A stretch of 64,000 nucleotides of DNA from Daucus carota subsp. sativus (taxonomy: Eukaryota; Streptophyta; Magnoliopsida; Apiales; Apiaceae): contig NC_030383.2 of assembly GCF_001625215.2 (NCBI RefSeq), positions 5,592,779 through 5,656,778 of the forward strand, in the 5' to 3' direction. The number at the start of each line of letters is the position of its first letter. The stretch's first letter is position 1. The notes under the pieces were generated by a model. It had not been told where the DNA came from. It did no database searches and worked only from the letters and a program-made list of their open reading frames with translations. Positions 1 to 12,587 of this stretch are shown here, piece after piece. The position numbers were made by a program, and so were the translations under genes.

Positions 1-2406
1 TGTCATCAAGACCGCCTGATGATACGAATTCTTCCAGCTCCACACCAGTACACCCAATGGCAGGCAGTTCTCCTGATCGCCCTCCTCTGCCAGAGAATAA
101 CCCTGCCCCAGCAGAGAAGAAAACAAAAGGAAAGAACTCAAGCAAGAAAAAGGGGAACTCAATTCCCGACTATGTCAATGTGCCAGGGACTGTATTTGCG
201 CTTTCGGAACGACCAGTATGTTCCTTCACAGGTCATCAGGATGATGTTTTGGATCTCTCCTGGTCAAAGTCTCAGGTTAGCAAACTCACTCACATAAAGC
301 GTTGATGTAGAGAATTAAAAAAAATCTAAAACGCAATGAAGAATCAGTATAACAGCAAAAGAAGCTTATACAAATGCCTTTACATTTTCTGTTAACGATG
401 CAAATTTTAATACATGTACAGCTACTGCTTTCATCTTCGATGGACAAGACAGTTAGACTGTGGGACATGGAAACAAAAGACTGTTTAAAGATGTTTTCTC
501 ACAATGATTATGGTGAGAGGCATACACTTACAATTTTAAAGTTCATGGCTCTGACCTAACAGTTGAATAACCTTATATTCTTATTTATGAGATACACATA
601 ACTCATGATGCAAGATTGGCTTCGCAGTTACATGTATACAATTCAATCCAGCGGACGATGATTACTTTATCAGTGGTTCACTGGATGCAAAGATTCGTAT
701 TTGGAACGTACCTAATCGGCAAGTTGTAGACTGGATGGATGTACATGAAATGGTTACGGCCGCTTGTTATAATCCTGACGGTCAGGTAGCTGCTAATTGC
801 TTTTCTAGTTTTCATCTGACCAATTGATCTAAATCCATTATCAAGCCACGAGTATAGTTATGCTTCTTTTGTTGTAACCTGTACACATGAGCGAAAGTAG
901 AAGCCTTTGATACTTTCTTAGATGTCAGATCAACTGTAAAACAACAGAATTATAGCTATATAAGGAAATATAATTCTCATACACAAAGATTTGAGTACCA
1001 GTGGCAGTTATTAACATCCTAAGTTTTCAGATCAAAACAAATCAAAAAAGCAAATCTATAGTAAGTTAAAAGTTAATTCAGAAACGATTATGATAATATG
1101 GTTTGGCTTCTGAGAATCAGTATATAACATGAATTTTTACACTCCGCTGTCATTTTTCAGAGTGCTGTAATCGGTTCACATAAAGGAACTTGTCGCTTGT
1201 ATAGCACAGCTGGTAATGATCTATATTCTTGATCAATTTCCCATTTCTCCTACTTGCTATCTTTAACAAACATGTACTTAAGCATGTCAAGCTTAGTTTA
1301 GTGTTAAACTAAATCATTGTATTAAGATTTATATATATTTATCTTCTGTTTGATTCATGGTAATCTAGATTCAAAGCTTGAGCAGAAAGAGAATATTGAT
1401 ATTCAAACTAAGAAAAAAGCTCCGCCAAAGAAAGTTACAGGTTTTCAGGTGAACCTCTTTGTTTCTGTGATTTTGTTGTCTCATTCAAGATCTATGGTAA
1501 AGTTAATCCTTATAACAATACTTAAGTATTCTAATCAATATCACAGTATAACCCATCAAATCCATCTGAACTGCTAATTACTTCTGCGGACTCACGGATT
1601 AGAATATTCGATGGATCAGATATCACTCACAAGTTCAGAGGTATGTCCTAGCATTTCTGCGGTATTGGACAGGTATTCAGTTCATTTATCACCAAATTAA
1701 TTGAATGTTGATATTTATTTTGACAGGACATAGAAATACTAGCAGCCAAATTGCATCTTCCTTCAGTCCAGATGGAAAATATATCATAAGCGCAAGTGAA
1801 GATTCTCAAGTCTTTGTCTGGAAACTGGAAGAGTCTCGAAATGGTAAAAGCAAAACACTTGTTAGTATTGCATCTCATGAACATTTCCCCAGTAAGGATG
1901 TTTCGGTTGCCATTCCATGGCCTGGTAGTATAAAAAATGAGGTTCCAGTTGTAGAATTACATTCCAGAAAGCACTCAAAACGCACAACGCCACAATCCCA
2001 ATCCACCAATGTTTCTCCAACCAAAGAGGATGCAGGAACTAATAGTAAGGGACAGCTACCACCACTTCCACAAAAAAATAATCAATCAGATAAAGTTAAA
2101 AGTAGCCCAGAGGAGGACCAAGATCAAATTTCTCGTACAGAGTCAGGGATAGGCGAGTCATTAAGTTCGGCTTCAGTGAGAGATGACCCATCTTCTATCT
2201 CTAATTCTAGCAGCAGTTTAGGATCTTGGTCTTCTTCTTGGTCTTGGTTTGATGGAGGCAACAGCCACGGGCATACTGTCCAAGCAACAGCATGGGGCAT
2301 GGTAATTGTGACAGCGGGTGTGGGAGGTGAGATCAGGGCTTATCAGAATTTTGGACTGCCTCTCAAGGCTGGCCGTCAGACCTATCTTTTTAGAGACCTT
2401 ACATAA
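1..2406 (+). CDS. WDR44-like WD40-repeat protein, 3' part of gene (7 exons)
   Basis: Spliced reading: <1-275, 422-512, 628-785, 1161-1212, 1369-1448, 1547-1640, 1727-2406. Every junction has GT/AG and the phases join, giving 475 codons plus TAA; the start lies left of the window. The first exon has a Pro/Lys-rich stretch and then the first WD unit, GHQDDVLDLSWSKSQ running on into LLLSSSMDKTVRLWD. Further units are FNPADDDYFISGSLDAKIRIW, ACYNPDGQSAVIGSHKGTC, ELLITSADSRIRIFD and FSPDGKYIISASEDSQVFVW. A Ser/Pro-rich tail ends with a last blade-like piece (GMVIVTAGVGGEIRAYQNF). The order and wording match plant homologues of WDR44/Rab11-binding proteins, which act as scaffolds; the partner in plants is not known to me. 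Introns are short (74-375 nt). Confidence 0.9.
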
Positions 2407-3103
2407 ATAAATATATATATACTGCCAATACTCAGGATCAGCTTTGAACATATATAAACTCATTTAAATTTTATTATGCATGATATACATTTGGCAAGTG
2501 GATCAAACAAGAACAGTATAACTTGTTCTTTGCAGTCACTTATACGTTGTAATGGCAATTTTCATATTATAGTAGATTAGCAGAATGATTAGAAGCTCTC
2601 TTTCTTTGTGTTGTATTCTGGTGTCATGATTAGAAGTTTTCTTTCTCTGTATCGTATTCTAGGTAAGCTCACACCAAATGTGTATTGAGAAATTTTACTC
2701 TGAGTTCAAATTTAGTATCTTAACTTTTGGGAATTACTGAAATTTGGTGCATTGTATTAGATGAAATATTTAGCATGCACATTGTATTTACATTATTATA
2801 TATAATAGACCAGAAGAAGGTATTCAACCACTACGATACATTGGGTGTCCCAAAAGAAATTTTTATAATTTGGACTCGAAAATCACATTTATACAGATGA
2901 ATTTTCTTTTGCAATTTTCAAGTGGAATAACTTTTACAGCATAAAGTTTACTTAACTGCCTTAGTGTGAAATATTTACCTGAACACCTGTGGATCCTATA
3001 ATCTAACTAGATTAACTTCCACCACATACATAACCTCTTTTTATGGCCTTACGAGAACTATTTACCAACCAAGAAATTAGATCAAAAATGACGGGGCTCT
3101 TAC
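2407..3103. other. 3' flank of the WD40 gene, no gene seen
   Basis: AT-rich sequence holding the 3' UTR of the WD40 gene. A short direct repeat (gattagaag...tttctttctctgt) lies near 2586-2660. No open frame with family resemblance on either strand. Confidence 0.5.
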
Positions 3104-3433
3104 TAGAGATGCACAAAAGATCTGTTCGGGCCAGATCCAGACCGGGCAAAAAAAATCCGGATTTTTTTCAAACCAGATCAGGCCGGGCTTTTTAAAAAAT
3201 CGGGCCGGGCCGGGCCGGGCTTTTCCAAAAATACTAGGCCCGGTTTAGTTATAAAAAGCCCGGATTTTTCAAAAATCCGGATTTTATCCGGGTTTTTTTG
3301 AAAATATTAGGCCTGTTTTAGGCCCTCGGGCCGGGCCGGGCCAGACCGGGTTTTTTTCGGATCGGATTTTTCAGATTTTTTTCCAGATCGGATCAGATCG
3401 GATTTCAGATTTCGGATTTTTTGAACATCTCTA
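3104..3433. mobile_element. hAT-like non-autonomous element filled with CCGGGC/ATCCGG motifs
   Basis: Bounded by a perfect 8-bp direct repeat GCTCTTAC (3096-3103 and 3434-3441), the target-site length of hAT transposons. Terminal inverted repeats: left TAGAGATGCACAAAA, right end read on the other strand TAGAGATGTTCAAAA. The 330-bp interior has no ORF and is almost entirely degenerate runs of CCGGGC, GGGCCG and ATCCGGATTTTT. The GC-rich interior stands out from its AT-rich surroundings. It shares its ends with elements at 19629, 37190 and 60703. Confidence 0.8.
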
Positions 3434-5082
3434 GCTCTTACTAGACATAACCCCTTATAATCCAAATGTCTAGCATCGGACCTCTACCAAAGGAGTTGGT
3501 AGCTAGAAGATACTTCAAAGTGACGCATTTGCATGCCTAAATTTTTATTCAGAAAAAAGAATATTTCAAAATAATAATTTTAACTATATGGTCAAAAGAC
3601 TTAGAAGTGTGTGTCAAAAAGTCACGACCAATATTTCAAAACAGATTAGAAGTGTGTGTCAAAAAGTCAAACGACCAATATTTCAAAACAGATTGAGTAT
3701 ACACCTGTTCTTTCTATTAATCCCATTGTAGAGTAAACTAAGAGGAAACATTAGCATGTATGTTTTGGGATCCAAAGAAGTATAAAAGGCTAAACAAGTA
3801 AACAGTTATATGTGTCTAATCATGAACTTGAATTCGTTTATTTATTAAAAAGTAGAATAACAAGGAACTCGAAGATATGGTTATTGCTAACCTGAAGATA
3901 AGAACTTATAGGGTTCATGGATGATGGAACCATTCTTCTTGTAGCTCCTACGCACATTGGCTATTACTACTGGACTGGCCCTCCTTTGAGTCTGCAATGG
4001 TCTCCTTAATTCCACAAACTGAACCCCTCTTGAAGGTTCGGCCCATGTCGGCCCATTTTGGTATAGCAACTTCAGATCGTTATAGATTGTTCCAATTTGA
4101 AGCATGTCACTGCAGGGACAGAATATAGTCAGAATACTGCTTCAACACTGTTAAGAAAAATCGTTATTTTTGATTGGGAAATTTCGATCGCATTTATTTG
4201 TAATCGTATCAGATCTAATTGAGAAATAATAAAAAATAAAACGGTAAAATTTGTATAATCGACACTAAATATGCTAGAAATAAACTGGTCAAAATTAATT
4301 ATATTTTCAACCAGTATCCATGGTCATCGAACTCATCGTAGTTTTTCATCTGCGAATTCAGTCAAAAATAATTTTCGACCGAAAATCTGCGTTTGTTTGT
4401 GAGGAAAAATGTGAACAAATTTTGGATATAATAAATACTACTAAGGTCGAAATTATATTTTCGACCTGTTTCGGTTCTTGTATATTTGACTGGATCTTAT
4501 TGAAAGTATTATTCTGACCAAATTTGATCGAAAAATAACCGTTTATGTCAAATAAATCTAACGCACTTTCCTTTTTCAAAGAAGGAAACCAACCTCGCAG
4601 TGAAGAACTTAACCCAAAGCAAGCCTCTACTAGAGAGTGCTACAGTACAGTACAAGTGTATGAAAAACCCATATAATTTGTATACTGTAAGTCCAAAACC
4701 CAACAAGATTTTTGCCAAATTCCACGTAATTTTATATTAAAAATTATTTCATTGAACTCCTTTTACTTCATCTTACAATGTTTGGGCTTCTCTATCTAAA
4801 AAAAATACAAATCAAGGTCCAAAGTCGCCTTTGACACAGACATTTTCATATTAGGGGAAAAAATGGTTAATTTAGGTCTCGATTAATTTAGATCTAGGAT
4901 CGAAATTAATCATTTTTTTTAGTACCATCTTTTAATACCTACTTGGTTTAATTCTTGAAGATTTGTTAATGATTTTTACTTTTTCTTTGTGATGTGTCGT
5001 AATTAATCGTTTACAATTATATATACTCTCATGCTTATTAGTGTTTGTGAGTTAAAAGTTAGTTATATACTTATATCACATA
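3434..5082. other. Intergenic region with MITE debris
   Basis: Contains a 48-50 bp unit repeated twice at about 3598-3695 (AGAAGTGTGTGTCAAAAAGT ... AATATTTCAAAACAGATT), which resembles the end of a Stowaway-like element (compare 55435-55520). At 3887-4105 the minus strand is open for 72 codons and ends at a plausible donor, but I recognise no family; it may be an exon of an unidentified gene or chance. 4160-4560 is AT-rich with several short inverted motifs (GGTCGAAA/TTTCGACC). Confidence 0.35.
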
Positions 5083-5333
5083 GGGGCTGTTTGGCGAAGG
5101 CTTTTAAGCCAGTTTCTGGATTTATAAGTTAGAAGCACTTATTTCGTACCGTTTGTGTAAAAAGTAAAGAAGTACTTAAAAAAAAACTAAGAATGATAGC
5201 TTTTGTTTTAGGGCTTCCACTTATTTTCCAAACACATTAATCACTTATAAGTTTTAGTTTGCTTCTAACTTCTACTCCACATTTTTTTATTTTAAGGAAG
5301 AAATACTTATTTTAAACTAATCCAAACGACCCC
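5083..5333. mobile_element. MITE with GGGGCTGTTTGG / CCAAACGACCCC ends
   Basis: Terminal inverted repeat GGGGCTGTTTGG at the left and TCCAAACGACCCC at the right. The interior has mirrored AAGTACTT/TTATAAGTT pieces and no ORF. Related ends occur at 24033-24258, 26902-27148 and 47329. The target duplication is not clear (ATA on both sides). Confidence 0.6.
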
Positions 5334-6124
5334 ATAGTAAACTTGTATGAGTTAAAAGTTTAAAGTTTTGCTTTATCAGTGACTACTTGGAGAAAGTAGA
5401 AATACTCAACAGATTCTTTTCTTCAGGGTGACCAATTGGACGCCACCTATTTCCCGTGACGGTCCAATTAGGTTAGACATCATCTGAGAGCATCTCCAAT
5501 GGTTGGCACCTTTCAAGTGATGCTAATTTTGACACATAACTTAAAATGTATGTATTTCAGAATTCCGTCGTAAGTATTCCGTCGTAAGTTAAAATTTCAG
5601 AACGGGAAAAAGGGAAATAAAATATTTTTATTTTCGTCGGAAGTATTCCGTCGCAAGTTCAATTTTTCAGAGAAATATATCTATTTCCGGAACGGGAAAA
5701 ATGAAAATAACATGTTTTTGAATTCCGTCGTAAGTATTCCGTCGTAAGTTCACCTACCAACTTTAATTGACACCTTCCTGCATTTATGATGAGCGGTAAA
5801 ATAATATATCTTTTAAATGAACTTATGACGGAAGTTGGCATTCCGTCGTAAGTTGGTTGAACTAATGCAACCAGCATACTGCTTCTCTCATTTTATGCTT
5901 CTAACTCTAGGAAAAAAAATATGTGCTCACAAAAATCATAACAAAAATCAGATCATCACTTGCATCAATCATCAATGTAAGTATGTATTTAGATCTTCTC
6001 TATTTTAATTATGTAATTATCATCATCATCTATATTTTAGTTAAATTGATATAATTGCTCAATTTTTTATATGAATGTTTGTGTCCATATTTAAAATTGT
6101 AATTTTATTATTTATTTTTTGTAG

Positions 6125-7729
6125 ATGTCTAATGATCGTAGTTGGATTACTCGACGTATGAAACCCGGTGGTTATGGTTTTACGGATGAATATAATGAGG
6201 GGGTTAAATATTTTTTGGCATTTGCGCGAAGTAATTCAAGAACACCAAATGATCCGAATCTTTTAATCAATTGTCCTTGCAATATATGTAGGAATCAATT
6301 ATTCCAGCTCATTCCCGATGTTGAGTTTCATTTAATTGCAACCGGTTTTTTAGAAAGTTATACTAATTGGCACTATCATGGAGAAGCTAGTGGTTCAAGA
6401 AATGAACAAATGGATGATCGTGAAGATGTATATGATGAATATGAAATGTTTATCGATGCATTTGGTAAGGAGGCTTTTGATGAAGAAAAAAGTAACCACG
6501 AAGACCCGAATGAGCAAGCATCCAATTTCTTAAAAAATGTGAATATAGTCGGTGAGCCAATATACCCGGGAAATGTCAAATACTCTCAATTGAAGTTTGT
6601 TACGAAGTTACTGCATTGGAAGAATCGCAACAAATGTAGTGACAAAGCCTTTGATGAGCTTCTCCTTTTACTTGGAGATGTGTTTCCAGATCAACATAAG
6701 CTTCCATTCAATTATTATGCTGTCAAGAAGATGGTTAAGAAGCTGAGTTTGGGATATCAAAAAATACATGCATGTGAGAATGATTGTATGTTATTCTACG
6801 GTGATGATAAAGATCTACAACATTGCAAGTATTGTAAATTAAGCCGATACAAAGTTGCAACAAATGCTGGGAATAACACCATTCCAAGAAAGGTCTTGAG
6901 ACATTTCAAGATTACTCCTCGGTTGCAGCGTTTGTACATGTCTACTCGCACGGCTATGCATATGAAGTATCACAAGAACAGAATTGTGACTGATGGGGTT
7001 CTTACTCATCCTGCAGATGGGGAAGAATGGAAGGACTTTGATAGGAACTATCCTGAATTTTCAGCTGAAATTCGTAATGTGAGACTTGGCCTTGCAACTG
7101 ATGGATTTCCCCCGTACAGCAATGCTACCTCTACAGTATACTCGGTATGGCCAGTTGTACTACTTGTGTACAACCTTCCACACACTACGTGTACAAAGGA
7201 TCCATTCATGTTCATGACATTGCTAGTACCCGGACCAAATGATCCCGGCAAGAATCTAAATATTTATCTCAGACCTCTGATTGATGAGTTGATCGATCTA
7301 TGGAATGTTGGTGTGCACACATATGATGCTTCTACAGAGACAAATTTTATGATGCGAGCAGCCTTGCTATGGACTATAAGTGACTTTCCTGGGTTGGGAA
7401 TGGTTAGTGGATGGTCAACTCATGGAAAAATGGCTTGCCATGTGTGTATGGGTGAAGTCAAAGCTAAACAATTGCCGCATAGTAGGAAGTCTAGTTTTTA
7501 TGGGTTGCATAAGGGGTTCTTGGATAAACGTCGAAAAAATCGAAAGAAAGGTTGCACTATTCGCAACAAAATTGCTAGTATAACTTTCCCACAACCTGGG
7601 AAACCACACGCCAAAGAAAGGGCAACAGGATTTGGGGATTGGCACAACTGGACACATGTACCTAGCTTCTTTGACTTACCATATTGGGATTCGTTGCGTT
7701 TTGTCAATCTATGTGATTTCATAATTTAA
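6125..7729 (+). pseudogene. TNP2-like CACTA transposase, truncated
   Basis: Single open frame of 534 codons. Residues ~5-80 (SWITRRM...EYNEGVKYFLAFA...CPCNIC...HLIATGF) are the transposase-associated zinc-binding domain; residues ~270-500 form the Transposase_21 (TNP2) core, with the landmarks YHKNRIVTDGVLTHPADGEEW, ATDGFPPYSN, VYNLP and MACHVC. TNP2 normally continues for hundreds of residues after SFFDLPYW; here the frame leaves the family after DLPYWDSL and stops ten residues later. Those last residues (FVNLCDFII) are encoded by a noncoding subterminal sequence that is repeated at 7860-7919. The C-terminus therefore comes from an internal deletion fusing coding and terminal DNA. Transposition activity is unlikely. 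The start ATG directly follows TTTGTAG, which may be a splice acceptor. Confidence 0.88.
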
Positions 7730-7945
7730 TTGAATTAAATTGCATTTTTAGCTACTTTGATTAGAGTTTTTTTCACGATTTTGATGTTATAGCCGATTTC
7801 ATGATTCGACGATGTTACCAATGTTCAATGTGATGTGTTAGTGCAAAGAAATTGCATGATTTTGTCAATCTATGTGATTTCATAATTTAATTGAATTAAA
7901 TTGCATTTTTAGCTACTTTAATTGAATCTATGTGATTTCATAATT
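7700..7945 (+). repeat. 59-bp direct repeat inside the CACTA 3' region
   Basis: TTTTGTCAATCTATGTGATT... through ...TTTTTAGCTACTTT at 7700-7758 recurs at 7860-7919 and, shortened, at 7925-7946. The first copy carries the stop codon of the truncated transposase. Confidence 0.85.
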
Positions 7946-8109
7946 TACTTATGACGAAAATTGTAACTTATGACGAAATTTATGCATGTGACCAAAAAAT
8001 GAACTTTAGACGGCTGTAAAAACGACGGAAATTATCCGTCGTAATTGCTGGTATTAACGACGGAACTGGTGTAAAAATTCCGTCGTAAAAAGCCTGTTTT
8101 GTTGTAGTG

Positions 8110-8808
8110 AACTACATAATGTAACATTTATATTTTAATTTTTTTAAAATAATTTATGAACTTATGATTTATAAAAATATAAAATATATACAGAGGGAGG
8201 AGTCGCATATTGCAGGCCAGCCCCGGCATGACCGAACAACTTTTGTTAACTTCAAGATTAACAATACTGAGTACTACACTGCAGGAAACTGAGAAATCAA
8301 TCTGCAGCTGCAGTGTTTGTACCAGGCAATCATGTTATTTTAATCATTGTATTTATAGCTCTCCCCAAGAAAGCAAATCAGGCACAAACACACACACACA
8401 GAAACATTCTGATCACTATGTATCACATCATCTGTCAGAAGCATGAAAGAACAAATAAGAAGAAAGTATGACTAGTGAAGAAGCTGTGATCAGCTCAGGA
8501 TCTTTCTTAAACAGAATGAAAGATACACATATATAGTTAGTTGAAAACACAAACTCCCAGGAAACATGACAGTGTTAAAATGCTTTCTTGGATTACTTGT
8601 TGTTTCCATCTTTGACTGGCTCTGTGTGTTATGCTTATGCGCTCCCTTTACGTGATTTATGGGCACATACATCCAACTTACTGTTGTCCAGTTGATTATA
8701 CTATTTGTAGATCATGTTCTGACTACATTACTGTTAACTTAGTTTAGTTTTTTCTTCGAAAACATGTTAAAATTTGTTAATAAAAAATGCCACGTTAGGA
8801 AAGTAATA
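8110..8808. other. Intergenic, no gene recognised
   Basis: A 78-codon open frame at 8210-8446 has no recognisable family and an unremarkable composition. A short (CA)n run lies at 8389-8400. Nothing else supported. Confidence 0.4.
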
Positions 8809-9051
8809 CTCCCTCCGTCCCGTCAATAGGTTTACCGGAAGTTTACGTACACTTGCACGCATCGGATCTTGAGACTCTCGTAAAATATAGTTTTATAACG
8901 TATATTTAATTATTTTTTTAATAAAAGTTTAAACTTCAAACTTTTATTCAAGAATTTTTTTAAAAAAAATATACATAATGTAAATATACTTATAGGAGAC
9001 TTAAAATGCGTGCCAAAAAGTAACGTAAAGAACATGGTGGTACGAAGAGAG
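8809..9051. mobile_element. Stowaway-like MITE (CTCCCTCCGTCC)
   Basis: Begins CTCCCTCCGTCCCGTCAATAG directly after TA and ends ...GTACGAAGAGAG followed by TA. This fits a TA target duplication, with a degenerate right TIR. No ORF; AT-rich centre. Confidence 0.7.
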
Positions 9052-10616
9052 TACATTTATTGCGTTTATTATTATTTCTAACAAAATCATGATATTTTTC
9101 TATCCAGTCTAAGGTTTTTGGTATTTTTCAAACATTATATATATTTTTATTTACGTATTCTAAAATTTACTGATTTAGTAAAAATCTCCAATTAATTTTA
9201 TAATTTTTGACCGATTTACTGGTTACACTCCGATTTAACTAAAAATTCTCTATTTATAAAAAAAAACTCCGATAAAGTCTTTATAAACCCTATATCGGTA
9301 GGTTTAATTAATTAATTATGATTTCCAATTATTATCAGAGTTTATTGACTGCTTAAATTAATGTAAAAAACAATTGACAGTTATGATTGAAAAATCAGTC
9401 AATATATTGGCCAGATTACTGTTTTCTATACCATCTGACAGTCTTATTAATCATTTCGAGCAAATTACTCTGTCCCTTCCTCTCAAAAGGCGTGACACAC
9501 AAAACTGAAGAATACTTAGACAATCAAGCGGATCTAAACGTTGAGACATTATTTCTTGGAACATGTACATGCCTGACTTGTAGGCAGGTTAATTATTCTG
9601 AAATGTTTTGGCATGAGCTGCTTTCGATGCCTAGAAATATGTACTCCCCCACAGTGTCATTGTCGAGTGTCGACTACCTTGCACCAAATCGAGCAAACAG
9701 ATTAAATATTAAGTCAATATGATCGAGTGATTATAATACTCTATTGTTAAGAAACGAAGTGCACTTGGATTTGACACAAGGTTATCTTCTATTTCTTGGT
9801 GGAATGAATATTTGATAAAAATTCACATAAGGAGGAGTATTCTCTCTCTATCTTGCCTATTCCAAACCGGTGAGAGGCATGGTAATATCAGTTTTTCGGT
9901 CATCCGATCCCCGATCCTCTAATATATTATAAATGAAAAATATATTTATAAAATTTTATTAAATGAAATATTAAAGATGAGTATTATGTATATATAATCA
10001 CTTCACTTTAACAATTAAACTGTTTCATGTTATAACAGAAATTAACTAAACTAACTCTAGCTTTATTTTAAATTCTAAATAAATATTAATTCAAATCAGT
10101 ACATGATATGAAAGGCTTTTTTTAGTGTAAACAAAGGGGGACCATCATGTAATTTAAAGAATTTGTTGGAATAATTATAATATAATTGTAAGACTCGGAA
10201 ATGTTCAAATGGGTGATGACTTGGGTTCCTTAAGATGATTAGACGGATTTTGGAGGGGAAGCAGTTGAACTTATAATGTAGATGGAGTACTAATAATTTT
10301 AATCGAGTTTTGCATGCCAAATATATATGTAGAAGTACTTTGTTGGTACTGGTAAATAAAAATGCATACATATTTGGGATAATATTAATATACATCATAA
10401 CTATATATAGACTATTAACAGTAAAACCAGAAGAACAAATTAAAAGAATGAAACTCTTCGTAAAAAAAAAAAAAAAAAAGAGTGAAACTCAAAAAATTGT
10501 TTTCCTTTGCTAGAGATCTGGTACATTGTAAAGAAGTCCTCCTTAATAAAATAATACATGTTGGTATATATATCCCAGTTCCCAACGTGGCCTGTGACAA
10601 AATTTGAAAGCTACTA
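9052..10616. other. Intergenic, AT-rich, no gene recognised
   Basis: Several chance open frames (for example 9387-9722 +) lack family resemblance. A poly-A run of 18 lies at 10462-10479. No RNA gene seen. Confidence 0.4.
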
Positions 10617-10919
10617 CTCCCTCCGTCTCAATTTATAGGTCCAGTTTGGAAAAAAAAATTGTCCCAAAATACTTGTCCCTCTCTTCTTTCAATACAAATT
10701 TATCTACATATTAATTGTGATTTTTTTGAAACTCAACATTATTCTCATTTCTCAATGAACTAAATCCCTATATTTATTGTGATTTTTTTGAAACTCAACA
10801 ATATTCTCACTTATCAATGCACTAATTAATGATACATGAGATAAGATTCCATCTAACTAACTTTTTTCTTAATATGTGTGTTTATTCCAAAATGGACCTA
10901 TAAATCGAGACGGAGGGAG
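10617..10919. mobile_element. Stowaway-like MITE, 303 bp
   Basis: TA|CTCCCTCCGTCTCAATTTAT at the left and ATAAATCGAGACGGAGGGAG|TA at the right form a clear inverted repeat continuing as AGGTCCAGTTTGGA/CCAAAATGGACCT. TA target duplication. A 50-bp internal unit (TATTGTGATTTTTTTGAAAC...) is repeated. Lies in the 3' flank of the Dof gene, about 270 bp from its stop. Confidence 0.85.
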
Positions 10920-11187
10920 TACTACAGAAGAGGAGATTTCACACAGTCATAGCTTCAGTGGACAATAGTACAAACCATCGAGTTACACTATCCCGAATAA
11001 CTAAAGAAAAGGATGAAACACACAAATTAATTTAGTTATACCATATATTAATTCTAGGGTTTAACCCAGATCACAAAAGAAAACCATACTAAACTGTCAG
11101 CACCCAAACTAAACACTCCATCTAAACCTGATTAAGTAGTGAACCATTTCAAAACTAACTCTAATTTTGCTGATCAACTGGAAATTA

Positions 11188-12505
11188 TCATAAAGCATTG
11201 CTTGTAGAAGAAGAGCTGAACCCCGAAAGATCTGTCCATGCAGGGGTACCACCACTAGGGTTCCATTGCTGCTGATGATCACTGATTCCTACTTGACCTG
11301 CTGATCCCAAGAACTGCCTTGCCAAATTTGTCTGATGATCATCGTCGCGATTAATGCTGTTATTGTTATTGTTATTAGCATTAGCATTATTTCCTTCCCT
11401 TTTCACCAATGCCATCTGAGAAAGCATTGAGTTGTTTAAGAACTTATCAGCCATTGCAGCATAACCACCACCACCCGACGATGCCACCTCGACGCCACCC
11501 CCTTGATAGACTAGGCCTTGTTGGCTGGTGACCGTCGGATCAAACCCTCCCAAGAAATTAGGGAAATGATGATTCCCCCCTTGTTGCATCCTCCACTGCT
11601 CAACACCTGATCCTCCACTCGACAAAACAGAAGCAAGTCCCCCACCGCCACCGCCACCAAATAGGTAATTGCTAGTACTTCCTATAGGAAAGTTCATCTC
11701 ATTCGCGCTATAATTCATTCCTATCTCTCCATACTGATCATTGAGATGAGTAGTACTACTCATGGGAGCCATGAAGCGAAGCTGCGGGAACTGTGAAGTC
11801 AAGCTCCCCAAGAAACTTGTAGCTGTAGAAGTGTTTGGAGGAAGAGCTGAGCTCGTTGAGCCCGAAGCCGTTTCGCTACGAGAAGGAGATTTCGAAGCGT
11901 TTCCACTGCTAGTTTTGCTGCTTCTTTTGTTCCTCCTGCAGCCGCCTCCCACCGGCACGTTCCTCAAGGCTCCGCCTCGAGTCCAGTACCTTCTACACGT
12001 CTTGCAGAAGTGGCGAGGCTGAGTCAGGCTGTAGTTGTTGAAGTAACAGAACTTCGTGTTCGTCGACTCGCAGCGGGGGCATTTCTGAGCTGTTTCGGGC
12101 ATGGGTATGTTCGCCATGCGGGCCCGGTCTGTCATCGAGCCGGGCCGAATAGATCCCGCTCCGCTGCCCCCGTGGAGCTGAGGAAGCGGTGGCGGCGCCG
12201 GTATGGACGGCGGAAGAGAAGCGTTGGTTTGGTAATTATTCGGTTGCTGCAACAAAAAAAGTGGGAATTGAATTTTCTAGTATATTCAAATCAAGTATAA
12301 CAACTAAAGATTACCATGAAACCAAAAATTCAAAAGCTACCAATGAATTTCAAAAGTAAAAAAAATCCGCTTTCGAGAAACAGAATAAATACGATAAGCT
12401 GATTCTGACTTATAGCTAGATAAATCGATCGTAAATCAAAGAAATAATATTTACCTGTTGCCAGTTGGCTGGATCAAGATAAGCAGAAATGGTGGAAAAC
12501 CCCAT
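11188..12505 (-). CDS. Dof-type zinc-finger transcription factor
   Basis: Two exons on the minus strand: 12505-12455 (17 codons, [17 protein letters not shown]) and 12246-11188, phase 0, giving 369 aa. The ATG at 12505 fits because this N-terminal block followed by an intron is the usual layout of one Dof subgroup. The Dof domain at about residues 71-125 has the CX2CX21CX2C finger ([19 protein letters not shown] ... CKTCRRYW) and the following [20 protein letters not shown]. It is preceded by [18 protein letters not shown], as in DOF2.2/3.6/1.4-like proteins. Dof factors bind AAAG sites in the nucleus; a target cannot be inferred. The rest is low-complexity: Gly-rich stretches, an Asn run ([11 protein letters not shown]) and a Ser-rich tail [15 protein letters not shown]. 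Confidence 0.95.
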
Positions 12506-12587
12506 GGTTCTTAATGTAAATTCAAAGATGGTCTCTTTTGCAAAAGTTTATGAGGGGGTAGTGGAGAATCACATCAACAAGGGGAGG

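Larger units (their letters stand above)
5560..8109 (+). mobile_element. CACTA (En/Spm) transposon, deleted derivative
   Basis: The right end, read on the minus strand, begins CACTACAACAAAACAGGC, the standard CACTA terminus (ends at 8109). Subterminal repeats of TTCCGTCGTAAGT occur in several direct and inverted copies at 5562-5590, 5630-5660, 5722-5750 and 5820-5855 on the left, and at 7947-8090 on the right. It encodes a truncated TNP2-type transposase (6125-7729). No CACTA terminus is found left of 5560, so that end is lost or mutated; the left coordinate is approximate. Confidence 0.85.

Noticed and set aside
3887..4105. Minus-strand exon of an unknown gene
   Set aside because: 72 open codons with a possible donor, but no partner exons and no recognisable family; mentioned only in the region note.
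9387..9722. 111-codon plus-strand ORF
   Set aside because: No family resemblance and no splice or promoter context; expected by chance in AT-rich DNA.
11762..12300. Plus-strand ORFs opposite the Dof gene
   Set aside because: Antisense shadows of the GC-rich Dof coding exon.
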